64,000 nucleotides of DNA, taken from the NCBI RefSeq assembly GCF_902167145.1, contig NC_050100.1, forward strand, positions 189,093,439 through 189,157,438, given 5' to 3'. This document shows, piece after piece, positions 1 through 9,163 of this stretch. Source of the stretch: Zea mays. Lineage: Eukaryota; Streptophyta; Magnoliopsida; Poales; Poaceae. Within the stretch, counting starts at the first letter, position 1. Every line of letters begins with the position of its first letter. Position numbers and translations under genes: made by a program. The notes under the pieces are model-generated. The model saw only the letters and a program-made list of their open reading frames with translations, was not told where the DNA came from and ran no database searches.

Positions 1-112
1 TGTGAAAGGGTGTTGAGGGTGCTCCTGGACACAACCTTCCAGCAGAGCATGGACGCAGACGTGGAAAAATGTTGCTGCTCCATATATACCCCCAAATCTA
101 AGGTGCTAAGTC
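1..112. other. unassigned left edge
   Basis: Short stretch before the first recognisable repeat. I see no gene, RNA or transposon end in it. Confidence 0.4.
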
Positions 113-805
113 TAGGGATTGAAACTAGTCGAGTTCGGCTCGACTTGATCAAGTAACAAACCAAGTTTGGCTGGGCTCGTTAATCTAGCGAGCTTGAAAG
201 TTGGCTTGGCTCAACTTATTTTAGACTCGTTGAGCCAAAGAGTTTCACCATAATATGAAATTGTCCTCTAAATTATAATATAAAATCTAAAAAATCAAGT
301 AACATATTTCTAAATTAGTAAAATAAATATATTACTAATATAATATAGAAAATAGTGAATGAGTCTCTAGTGTAATGGTTAAGACGTTCGAGTAGGTCCC
401 AGGTTCCACCCTTCGGGGGCAATTTTCACCACTTGGTTAAAAAAATTCACACGTTGTGCCTCGTTTCGAGAGTTTTCTTGATCGGTACCATGTTTCGATA
501 TATTCTTAATATACTACGGGGAGGGCAGTCTTTCCCTCCCAACCGGTTTTTTATAATCTAGAAAATAAATTATTTTTGTATTGTAATCTCAACTAATATA
601 AATTAATCCTCTATTTGATACTAGCATTATATGCTAATTAGGATTCTATGTAACAAATTATTGTTAGATCAAGCCACGAGCCACAGCGAGCCGTGGCTCG
701 CTCTTTTCACGAGCCACAAAACAAGCATGACTCGGACTCGTTCTAACCAACGAGCCGTTCCAAGCCAAGCCAAGCCACAACAAGCTCGAGCTTTTTCCAG
801 CCGTA
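113..805. mobile_element. old non-autonomous hAT-like element
   Basis: The left end reads TAGGGATTGAAA and the right end is the complement of TACGGCTGGAAA, an imperfect terminal inverted repeat. The flanks GCTAAGTC and CTCAAGTC look like an 8-bp target duplication separated by one indel. Inside both ends are scattered repeats of the words GAGCC and CTCG in opposite orientations, as in the better preserved relatives at 8744-9163 and 39175-39710. There is no transposase. A SINE has inserted in its middle. The imperfect ends make this the least certain of the three related elements. Confidence 0.5.
361..558 (+). mobile_element. tRNA-derived SINE
   Basis: The head carries a pol III A-box-like TAGTGTAATGG at 368-378 and a B-box GGTTCCACCC at 402-411, with the usual spacing of about 34 bp. 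The tail ends in a T-rich stretch. The flanks share TAGAAAATA (351-359 region and 559-567), a plausible target duplication. It lies inside the hAT-like element at 113-805. The insertion is non-coding. The exact SINE family is not assigned. Confidence 0.55.
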
Positions 806-2500
806 CTCAAGTCTCTATCTTTCCTCATTTCGTATGTGTGAACACGTGCTGCCGGGATGCGAAAATAAGACCGAGTCACGTTAAGTTCGCTGGGAACAAC
901 CTCTCCTTTAGTAGGGCTCCTTCAACTCTAACAGTTCATTCAAAAATCTACCAAACATGAGGCTTCTTTTTTTCATACAAACAGGAAACCGAGCAAAGCG
1001 GGGAGTAAAAAAAAGCTTCTACGACTTTGTCTCGTCCTCCCCTTCCCTATAAAAATAGAAGTTGCATTTCCAACCAAATGAGTGCTCCTCCAAGGCTCTA
1101 TTAAAATAAGAAGGAAGTTGTTTTCCATAAGTCTAAAGAGCTAGAGTCAGAGTTAGAGCTATTGATGCAAAAGCCTTAGCAAATAGGGCCTCATTCTCCG
1201 ATCTGCACTACGAAAGAGATCGCCGCCCACGATCCGGTTCCATAGGAAAAGGGTGCAATGCAACTGTAACAGAATATATAACCGCATTTATGTAACATAA
1301 TATATAAGTAGAGGATCATGAGTTGATATCATTAAACATAGGATAGCGAAAAACGAGCACGACGATGTTATTAGCACTTATAAAAAACATATCTCCAACA
1401 GCTATCAAGACATATTTAAAGGATCTTGATATAAGAATTTATTGTGAGACCCAAACTAGACCACTTCCCTTGACCCTCACCAAAGGAGGATCTTGATGTT
1501 GGAAGACTTGACATCAAGACACCCCAAAGCGACCAAATATGACTTAGGTTGTATGGTACTCAAGATCACTATATTGTACGTGTACCAAATATTCAAATCT
1601 GTAGCATACATGCACACGTGGAGTGAAGTATTATCATGAACAAAAGGGTACACCAGCTATATCATACCAAGCGACACGAAGGATAGTGTCTGTCACCAAT
1701 CATACATGCACCCTTGCGTACCAATTATAGTGAAAGTTGTCTTACACCCTTGCGTGCCAAAAGCATCATTACATTTATATGTGCTCTCCATGTTCGTCGC
1801 CAATCAACACCACAACAATAATAGTGATAGTGTCTTTATGGTATCCAAGTATAAGGATGGAACATTGTGACATTAGCGTGCCGACAAGTAGCTAGAAGAA
1901 AGACATGCTCCGATAATGGATATATGATTTTCTTTGTATATATACTCTTTCTAACAAGCTTTGATAATAAAAATCTATTGAGATTTTTATCAATCATGAT
2001 TGCCTTTTGAACAAGTTCTACTTCAGCTATTCAATCTCACTAAACAAATACTTTGTTGAGACATTTTTGTGTAAACACATGGGCCACACATCCGTCCCCA
2101 AGCCTCGGCGGCGCGTTCGAAATATTTTTGCTCGTCAGGACGGGAGTCGGTTGCGTACACGCACGTTTCCTCAGTTTTTTTGGCCGGCCGTGCATGATCC
2201 GAAATGAGGGGCCGGGAAGTGACCACCGTGGCGCCCGCGCCGTCGCACATGGGACAAGGCACCGGAAGCAGATCAGCGCGAGGACGTGGCGCGCGACCCC
2301 CTTGCCAGGCCCCAGCGCTGCGCCCGTGGCCCGCCACCCCGTTTCGCTCCACCATCACCCAAAATCTAGGAGACCCACGCTAGGCCCTACCGGGCCGGTC
2401 TGTGTCTGTCCGTCCCAGTACGGTCCAGCAACCCGAAGCGTTTCGTTGGTCCACCTTGGTTCATTACTAATCGCACTACGCCACTACCGATGGCCGACCA
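806..2500. other. TOC1 upstream intergenic DNA
   Basis: No gene is recognisable on either strand. G-box cores CACGTG occur at 843-848 and 1615-1620. The first 1.2 kb is AT-rich and the GC content rises sharply after about 2080, where the proximal promoter and leader of TOC1 begin. Reading frames in the GC-rich part are short, overlap on both strands and resemble no protein I know. Confidence 0.45.
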
Positions 2501-2506
2501 GGATTT

Positions 2507-2514
2507 AGATATTT
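2507..2514 (-). promoter_or_regulatory. evening-element-like motif, TOC1 promoter
   Basis: The minus strand reads AAATATCT, the 8-base core of the evening element bound by CCA1/LHY-type MYB proteins. It lies about 730 bp upstream of the TOC1 start codon and about 60 bp from a full evening element. Confidence 0.5.
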
Positions 2515-2573
2515 GAGCGACGACTGGTCCGCTGACACGTAGCCAAAAGCGAAGCGTTTAACGGAGGCGAGCT

Positions 2574-2582
2574 AGATATTTT
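2574..2582 (-). promoter_or_regulatory. evening element (AAAATATCT), TOC1 promoter
   Basis: The minus strand carries the exact nonamer AAAATATCT about 660 bp upstream of the TOC1 ATG. In Arabidopsis the TOC1 promoter is repressed by CCA1/LHY through the same sequence. Its presence here suggests that the same morning-repressor input acts on this grass gene; binding is inferred, not shown. Confidence 0.65.
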
Positions 2583-2924
2583 CGCCCCGTCTGTCAGCCA
2601 GCACCTGCTTCGCTGGGCCCCGACCCGCTCAGCTGTTGCTTGTCAGTTGCCCGTGACAGGTACTAGCCAGCGGGCGGCCGAGATCGCGCGGGCGGCTGGC
2701 CCGAGCGCGCCCAACCGTCCCTTTGGCTCTGTCTCCTCCGGCCCCACCCTCTTCTCTTCTGTCCGCTCCGCCGAGCGTGCCGGCATGCCCCCAACCCCAC
2801 CCACTGAGCAAAGCGGAAAAAAGCGAGGAAAAATATCCTGCTCGGCTGCTCCAACGAAGCACCGGAGGCCGCAACAGAGAAGAGCGGACGCCACCGCCGC
2901 CAATCAATAGATTAGGCGCGGATA

Positions 2925-2987
2925 ATGGTGCTGGCCGGACCGCGACGGGCGGAGGAGGGCGCCGCGGCCCCCGCGCGCCGCCGCTGA
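2925..2987 (+). other. possible upstream ORF 1 of TOC1 (20 codons)
   Basis: An ATG at 2925 opens a 20-codon arginine/alanine-rich frame that stops at 2985-2987. It matters only if transcription starts upstream of it, which the sequence does not show. A CCAAT motif lies just upstream (2899-2903). Confidence 0.3.
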
Positions 2988-3088
2988 CAGAGTATACCTG
3001 CTTAACCAGCCGTCTGCAGGCACGGCGCACGCGCGGTGGTACCTCGCGAGGGGCTCGGGTTGACTGGGCGCTACTCGCGGCCGCGGGG

Positions 3089-3163
3089 ATGGAGGAGGAG
3101 GCGTCTGCAGATCCACCGACCGCTTCGTCCTTCGCCTGCGTCTCTGGTTCCGGGCGCTGCTGA
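3089..3163 (+). other. possible upstream ORF 2 of TOC1 (24 codons)
   Basis: An ATG at 3089 begins a 24-codon frame (MEEEASADPP...) that ends in TGA 72 bp before the TOC1 start codon. Its position close to the main ATG makes it likely to be in the leader. An effect on TOC1 translation is inference. Confidence 0.4.
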
Positions 3164-3234
3164 ATCCGACGCTTCGGTTCGCGTCCCCAGTCCCCTTGGC
3201 GGAGGCGTGGATCGTGTGTTTGGGGGGTCTGGGT

Positions 3235-5533
3235 ATGGTGGGCGGAGGCGAGGGGGATCGCGTGGGCGGCGGCGTAGGGGTTGGGGGAGGCCAGCAGTTC
3301 GTGGACCGGAGCAAGGTGAGGATTCTTCTCTGCGACGGCGACGCCAGCAGCTCCCGGGAGGTGCTGCGGCTCCTCTGCAACTGCTCGTACCATGGTTAGT
3401 ATTAGTCAACCTTTGTACCCCGGTACTTGCTTTCTCTAATCGTTGGGATTTACCGGATTAGGACTGCGTTTACTTCTCGCTGTGGGCTTAATCATTAGAA
3501 GTACTACCAATCCGTTCGCTTCTAATGATAGGAATCTGTTGGGCGTCATGTGTGCTTAATGTTTCTTTTTCTCTCGAAAGATATTTGTACTTACTGTTGT
3601 GCTGTTGTGACGGTGAACTTTTTTTTTCAGTAACTTGCGCCAAGTCTCCGCGGCAGGTGATCAATATTCTCAACTACGAGGGCGGCGAGATCGACATCAT
3701 CCTGGCTGAGGTTGATCTGCCGGTCTCCAAGTGCTTCAAGATGCTCAAGTACATTGCCAGGAACAAGGACCTGCGCCACATCCCCATCATCAGTAGGCAG
3801 CCTTCCTATTCTGCGCCTTGTGCGGTTGTGCCTATTACTGTGATGTGCTTTCTGTGACCCGTCCTCCCTATCTTATGGAACTGTGCAGTGATGTCCAACA
3901 GAGACGAGGTGTCTGTTGTTGTCAAGTGCTTGAGGCTTGGTGCGGCCGAGTACCTGGTGAAGCCGCTGCGCACGAATGAGCTGCTGAACCTTTGGACCCA
4001 TGTGTGGCGGCGGAGACGGATGGTAAAGGGCACTATGCTGATTCACCTCAACCTCTGCGTTAGAGAAGCATGCTCAGCTGAGATGCTTGTAGGAGTTGCT
4101 GTACCTGCATGAATTATTCTTTAAATCGAGTGCTGGTGTTGGCAGCTTGGTTTGCCCGAGAAAAACTTCTTCAATGACAACTTCGAGTTGGTGCTCTCAG
4201 AACCTAGTGATGCAAATACCAATAGCGCCACCCTCCTCTCAGATGAGACAGACGACAGGCCTAAAGAAAACACAAATCAAGAAACGGGCACCTCAAATCA
4301 GCTTGAATACGAGGTAATGAACCCAAGACTCATTTAGAAGTTTGTTGCAGCACTTTTTTGTTGTTGCTGTTTTAGTATATTTTCATTTCTGTTCTTTGAT
4401 GTTGCCACACAGATCTGCCCTTTTGTCTCTATGTTGTATGTTGATGACATGCTAACAATATACTTGTTTAAACGCCCTTCCATTTCTTGGCGTGTTTCAG
4501 TCTAATCCTTCCGTTGCTGAGCGCGACCAGAGAGACAAGATCGGTGCTCCAGGCTCTGCCCTAGATGCCAGTCAATCATGTAAGATATTTCAGCCTGTAA
4601 TAACTGGTCTTCCTTTTTGTTGTTAACCACTTCTTGAGTTCTATATCTCCATCTGTTTTCTGATAATTATTTTAATTGCCAGCGACTCCGGGAAGAATGT
4701 TTTCACGTCCTATAAAAACTAACCTGAAGGTTGCTGAGTCGTCTGCATTTCTAGCATATGTTAAGTCAAGCACCCCAGCCACCAGCTCATTTGATAGCGG
4801 ACTACAAAGAGGTGACAGCCGGTTAGATTCTTTGGATAACCATGGTAATTGCTCTAGTGCAACAGATAGAAGTGACACCGGTGCTGATGTAAATATTCGG
4901 AATAAAGAAGCTTTTGAGATGCCTGTGCAGTATCCTATGGTATGCTTTTCTTCCTCTAGCATGCATATGGAGCGAAGCAATGAAGGCCATAATGACACTT
5001 CAGGAACTCCACCTGCATACCATTTCCCATTTTATTATCCAGGGATGGTAGAACACAACATGGCACTTTCATCAGTGCAAAATTTTCAAGCAAACATAAA
5101 CAGTGCTCAAGCACATACACCACCAGCGATGCTTCATCAGTACAATGTTTTCTCCCAATGCCATAGTTTACCCATGATATCACCATTTCAGTTTAATACT
5201 TCTGGCATGAGTATGCACTCAAGTCATTTACCGACGCAAAATGTGTGGTCATCGGCATCGAGCACACCAACGCCTGACGAAACATGCAATCGCTCCGAGA
5301 GAAGGGCTGCAGCACTTGCTAAATTCAGGCAGAAAAGGAAAGAGCGCTGTTTTGACAAGAAGGTGAGGTATGTGAACAGGAAGAAACTTGCTGAGACGAG
5401 GCTAAGGGTGCGAGGTCAATTTGTTAGGCATGCAAGCAATATGGATATCATAAGCACCGGAGATGATATATCTGAAGACGAAGATGACGATCCAACCTCC
5501 AGGGAGGTAGATATGATTTCTTCTCCAGAGTAG
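3235..5533 (+). CDS. TOC1: TOC1/PRR1, timing of CAB expression 1-like pseudo-response regulator
   Basis: Nuclear circadian clock component, expressed in the evening in plants, which binds DNA through its CCT domain and represses morning genes such as CCA1/LHY. Coding exons by GT-AG junctions and reading frame: 3235-3394, 3631-3792, 3889-4022, 4146-4313, 4501-4579, 4683-5533; total 1554 nt, 517 aa plus stop, the usual grass length. The start is the ATG before the glycine-rich leader [10 protein letters not shown]; the in-frame TTG upstream is not used. Residues about 26-140 form the pseudo-receiver: the acidic pair (LLCDGD) and the lysine of YLVKPLR (K132) are kept, but the phosphate-accepting Asp is Glu (E80 in ILAEVDLP), so no phosphorelay is expected. 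Residues about 438-485 form the CCT domain ([12 protein letters not shown] through GQFVRHA), followed by an acidic tail. Exon phases are consistent and nothing is broken. Identity is very secure; which maize TOC1 paralogue it is cannot be told. Confidence 0.96.
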
Positions 5534-5868
5534 TGGAGAGGTCCTCTTGTGTGAAAAATTAGAGTGCAGATGGTTACTGCTCACTTTGTTACAACTCAGT
5601 AGGACTAGACAATACATTATTCTACTGGCAACAAGGCAATACACCCTTTTTGCTCACACAGTATAAACTTTTGTCCCCAAATATCTGGCTGTTACTCCGG
5701 TTGCTTTAATCGAGAAATCATCTTTTTGATAAGGCTGTTACTCCGGTTACTTTGATCGAGAAATAATCTTTTTGATAAGTGTAGTTATAGTTTTGCTAAG
5801 TTTTTGATGCAAAGACCAGTCAAATCAGTTTGATCTTATTGCAGGGTAATATTTGCAATTTTGAGGTT
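5534..5868 (+). other. TOC1 3'UTR and downstream flank
   Basis: AT-rich sequence between the TOC1 stop codon and the target duplication of the large insertion. It holds a 46-bp tandem duplication (5687-5778). No clear AATAAA polyadenylation signal is visible, so the 3' end cannot be fixed. Confidence 0.6.
5687..5778 (+). repeat. 46-bp tandem duplication in TOC1 3' region
   Basis: Two adjacent 46-bp units (5687-5732 and 5733-5778), both starting GGCTGTTACTCCGG and ending TTTTTGATAA, differ at three positions by eye. It is probably transcribed as part of the TOC1 3'UTR. Confidence 0.85.
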
Positions 5869-5873
5869 AACAG

Positions 5874-5974
5874 TGTTGAGAAACCCTAATGAACGGTTAT
5901 GTGGGCAAATACCGAATATAGCCCTGAGGGCTATCGCGTCTATATATATAGAACCTGTACCCCTCATATGGAAT
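5874..5974 (+). repeat. outer element 5' LTR, first part
   Basis: Matches 35694-35794 with four substitutions by eye. It carries the + strand TATA-like TATATATATA at 5941-5950. The Huck-like element enters 24 bp downstream of that box and uses GGAAT (5970-5974) as its target duplication. Confidence 0.93.
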
Positions 5975-7593
5975 TGTCGGCGTTTCGAGACCGGGGGGTC
6001 CCTGAGCCGACGAGTGAATGTGTCGCGTGCCCCAGCCCAGATGGGTTGAGCGCGTGGGCGAGCGCGAAGGGGGGAAGTGAGGTGGCCGGAGATGGGCGTG
6101 AGAAAGGTGGGAATCCCGCGGCCTTCGTGTTCGTCCCGCGCCCAGGTCGGGTGCGCTTGCAGTAGGGGGTTACAAGCGTCCACGCAGGAGAGGGAAGCGA
6201 GCGGCCTCACGCGAGCGCCTGTCTCGTCCTCGTCCCCGCGCGGCCAACCCTCTCTAAGAGGGCCCTGATCCTTCCTTTTATAGGCGTAAGGAGAGGATCC
6301 AGGTGTACAATGGGGGTGTAGCAGAGTGCTACGTGTCTAGCGGGGGAGAGCTAGCGCCCTAAGTACATGCCGATGTGGCAGCCGGAGAGATCTTGGCACC
6401 CAGCTGGTGTGATGTCGTGGCCGTCGGAGGAGCGGCGGAGCCTGGCGGAGGGACAGCTGTCGGAGCGGTTGAGTCCTTGCTGACGTCCTCCTGCTTCCGT
6501 AAGAGAGCTGAGAGCCGCCGTCGTCACAGGGCATGCAGGGCGCCATCATTGCCTATCTGGCGGAGCTAGCTAGATGGGACACTGGTCTTGTTCTCTGCGG
6601 CCCGAGTCAGCTCAGGGTAGGGTGATGATGGCGCTTCCTGTTGACGTGGCTGGCCCGTGCCCGAGGTCGGGCGACGTGGAGGCTCCTCCGAAGCCGAGGT
6701 CGAGTCTGTCTTCCATGGCCGAGGCCGAGTCCGAGCCCCTGGGTCGGGCGAGGCGGAGGTCGTTTGGCAGAGGCCAGGGCGGAGTCCGAGCCCTGGGGTC
6801 GGGCGAAGCGGAGTTCGTCGTCTTCTGGGGCTGAGCCCGAGTCCGAGCCCTGGGGTCGGGCGGAGCGGAGTTCGTCGTCTTCCGGGGCTGAGCCCGAGTC
6901 CGAGCCCTGGGGTCGGGCGGAGCGGAGTTCGCCGTCTTCCGGGACTTAGCCCGAGTCCGAGCCCTGGGTCGGGCAGAGCGGAGTTCGCCGTCTTCCGGGA
7001 CTTAGCCCGAGTCCGAGCCCTGGGTCGGGCGGAGCGGAGTTCGCCGTCTTCCGGGACTTAGCCTGAGTCCGAGCCCTGGGTCGGGCGGAGCGAAGCTTCC
7101 TATGGTGCCTTTGGCAGGGCCTGACTGCCTGTCAGTCTCACTCTGTCAAGTGGCACTGCAGTCGGAGTGGCGCAGGCGGCGCTGTCCTTTTGTCAGGCCG
7201 GTCAGTGGAGCGGCGAAGTGACGGCGGTCACTTCGGCTCTGCCGGGGGGCGTGTGTCAGGATAAAGGTGTCAGGCCACCTTTGCGTTAAATGCTCTTGCG
7301 ATTCGGTCGGTCGGTGCGGCGATTTAGTCAGGGTTGCTTCTTAGCGAAGGCAAGGCCTCGGGCGAGCCGGAGATGTGTCCGCCGTTAGAGGGGGGCCTCG
7401 GGCGAGACGGAAATCCCTCGGGGGTCGGCTGCCCTTGTCCGAGGCTAGGCTCGGGCGAGGCGTGATCGAGTCGCTCGAATGGACTGATCCCTGACTTAAT
7501 CGCACCCATCAGGCCTTTGCAGCTTTATGCTGATGGGGGTTGCCAGCTGAGAATTAGGAGTCTTGAGGGTACCCCTAATTATGGTCCCCGACA
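5975..7593 (-). repeat. Huck-like element, left LTR (biological 3' LTR)
   Basis: 1619-bp LTR. On the minus strand a TATA box TATAAAAGG lies at 6274-6283, so this copy's promoter would fire leftward, out of the element and toward TOC1. A 56-57-bp tandem array at 6782-7092 lies upstream of that promoter in U3. The purine-rich run just inside the element (7594 onward, minus strand CTCGGGGGCTAC) is the likely polypurine tract. Confidence 0.92.
6782..7092 (-). repeat. 56-57-bp tandem array in Huck-like U3 (left LTR)
   Basis: About 5.5 head-to-tail units, each beginning GAGTCCGAGCCCTGGG in the + reading (starts 6782, 6839, 6896, 6953, 7009, 7065). The right LTR carries the same number, so the array predates this insertion. 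Confidence 0.9.
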
Positions 7594-8331
7594 GTAGCCC
7601 CCGAGCCTCGAAGGGAGTGCTAGCACTCGCTTGGAGGCTTTCGTCGCACTTTTTTGCAAGGGGACCAGCCTTTCTCGGTTGCATTTTGTTCCGGTGGGTG
7701 CGCGCGAGCGCACCCGCCGGGTGTAGCCCCCGAGGCCTCGGAGGAGTGGTTTCACTCCTTCGAGGTCTTAATGCCTTGCGTAATGCTTCGGCTGGTCTGG
7801 TTGTTCCCTCATGCGAACTAGCCGTAGCCCGGGTGTACGGTCGGGGCCCAAGTTCTCGGGCTGGTATGTTGACGCTGTCAACGGTTCGGCCGGAGCCGGG
7901 TTTGCGAGAGCAGCCCCCGAGCCTCTGCACAGGGCGAGAGGGCGATCAGGGACAGACTCGGCTTTTTTACATACGCCCCTGCGTCGCCTTTCCGCAAGGA
8001 GGAGGGGGGGGGAAGCGCCATGTTACCCTCGATGGGCGCCGAACATGGTGTCTCCGGTGAGCTGCAAGCGGGTAATCTGAGTGGACGTCCGTGCCCCGTT
8101 CGTTAGGGGTCGGCTAGGGGCCCAGAGGCACGCCCAAAAGTACCTGCGGGTGATCTGCCGGACCCGGTCCCCTGGCGACGGGGTCTGAGGGCTCGATGCC
8201 TCCCTCCGATGGGATTCCGTTACAAGATCGCTCCCGCTGGTCTCGGAAATGTCCTAGGGTACCTCGGGAGCGCAGCCCGAGCCTTGGTTATGTATCGAAC
8301 GTACCCCTGGTCATCCCTCGCTCGGCGTCTT

Positions 8332-8555
8332 GAGGCGACTGTGAACCCTTCGGGGGCCAGCCTTCGAACCCCTGATCAGTAATGGGCGCGGAGCCCGAGC
8401 AGCCTGAGGCGGCCGTGGAACCCTTCGGGGGGCCGGCTTTCGAACCTCTGACCAGTAGTGGGTGTAGGGCCCACGCGATCTGAGGCGGCTGTTGGAACCC
8501 TTCGGGGGGCCAGCCTTCGAACCCCTGATCAGTAAGGAGGCTCGGAGCCTGGTTC
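8332..8555. repeat. three tandem units of about 75 bp in Huck-like 3' region
   Basis: Units starting near 8332, 8406 and 8482 share GAGGCGRCYGT...AACCCTTCGGGGG, then CCTTCGAACC, then TGAYCAGTA. They are diverged from one another, so they are an old feature of the element. Confidence 0.75.
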
Positions 8556-8743
8556 CTTCACGGGGAAGGATCCTTTTCGGGGTATCCCCTTTCCCGGTCC
8601 CTGTTGCAAGAGATAGAGAAAAAGGAGAAAAGGAAAAGGATATGAAATCGATCGACGCGGCGTACCTTTTTTGGCGCGGTTATTACGGCGAAGGCGAAGC
8701 GTCGCCCGCTTCTCCTGCCAGAAGCGCCACCTATCCTGCCGCG

Positions 8744-9163
8744 TAGGGCTGGAAAATTAGCTCGAGGCTCGCGAGCCGGCTCGAGCTCGGAGCGGCTCGG
8801 CTCGGAGCGGCTCGCGAGCCTCGAACGAGTCGAGCCGAGCCTCTTCTTCGAGCTCGTTTTTGTAGCGAGCCGAGCCGAGCCAGCTCGCGAGCCGGCTCGC
8901 GAGACTTGAAAAAATGATGAATTTATGGAATAATAATGCATATTAGATAATTTTATGGATAATAGCTCATTTTTTAGTCTTTGATGATGAATATATAATG
9001 TTAATTCACCAAATAATGCAAAGATAAGTACCAGAATATGGCTCGCAAGCGGAGCCGAGCCGGCTCGCGAGCCAAGGTCGAGCCGAGCCGAGCCTCTTTC
9101 GCCAGCTCGTGAAATGGACGAGCCGAGCCGAGCCGAGCTCGGCTCGGCTCGTTTCCAGCCCTA
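8744..9163. mobile_element. small non-autonomous hAT element
   Basis: Perfect ends TAGGGCTGGAAA and TTTCCAGCCCTA. The flanks share CCTGCCGCG (8735-8743, 9164-9172), fitting an 8-bp hAT target duplication with one extra chance match. The subterminal parts are dense arrays of GAGCC/GGCTC words in inverted orientation around an AT-rich core (about 8900-9040). There is no transposase. It inserted into the Huck-like element's 3' region. Confidence 0.85.

Noticed and set aside
361..420. Functional tRNA gene
   Set aside because: A and B boxes are present but no cloverleaf with an acceptor stem closes; a SINE head explains it better.
3196..3234. In-frame extension of TOC1 upstream of ATG 3235
   Set aside because: It starts at TTG, and the ATG at 3235 gives the usual grass TOC1 N-terminus.
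3036..3461. Alternative long frames over TOC1 exon 1
   Set aside because: Overlap the TOC1 leader and first exon out of frame and read through the intron; the TOC1 frame is confirmed by domain continuity over six exons.
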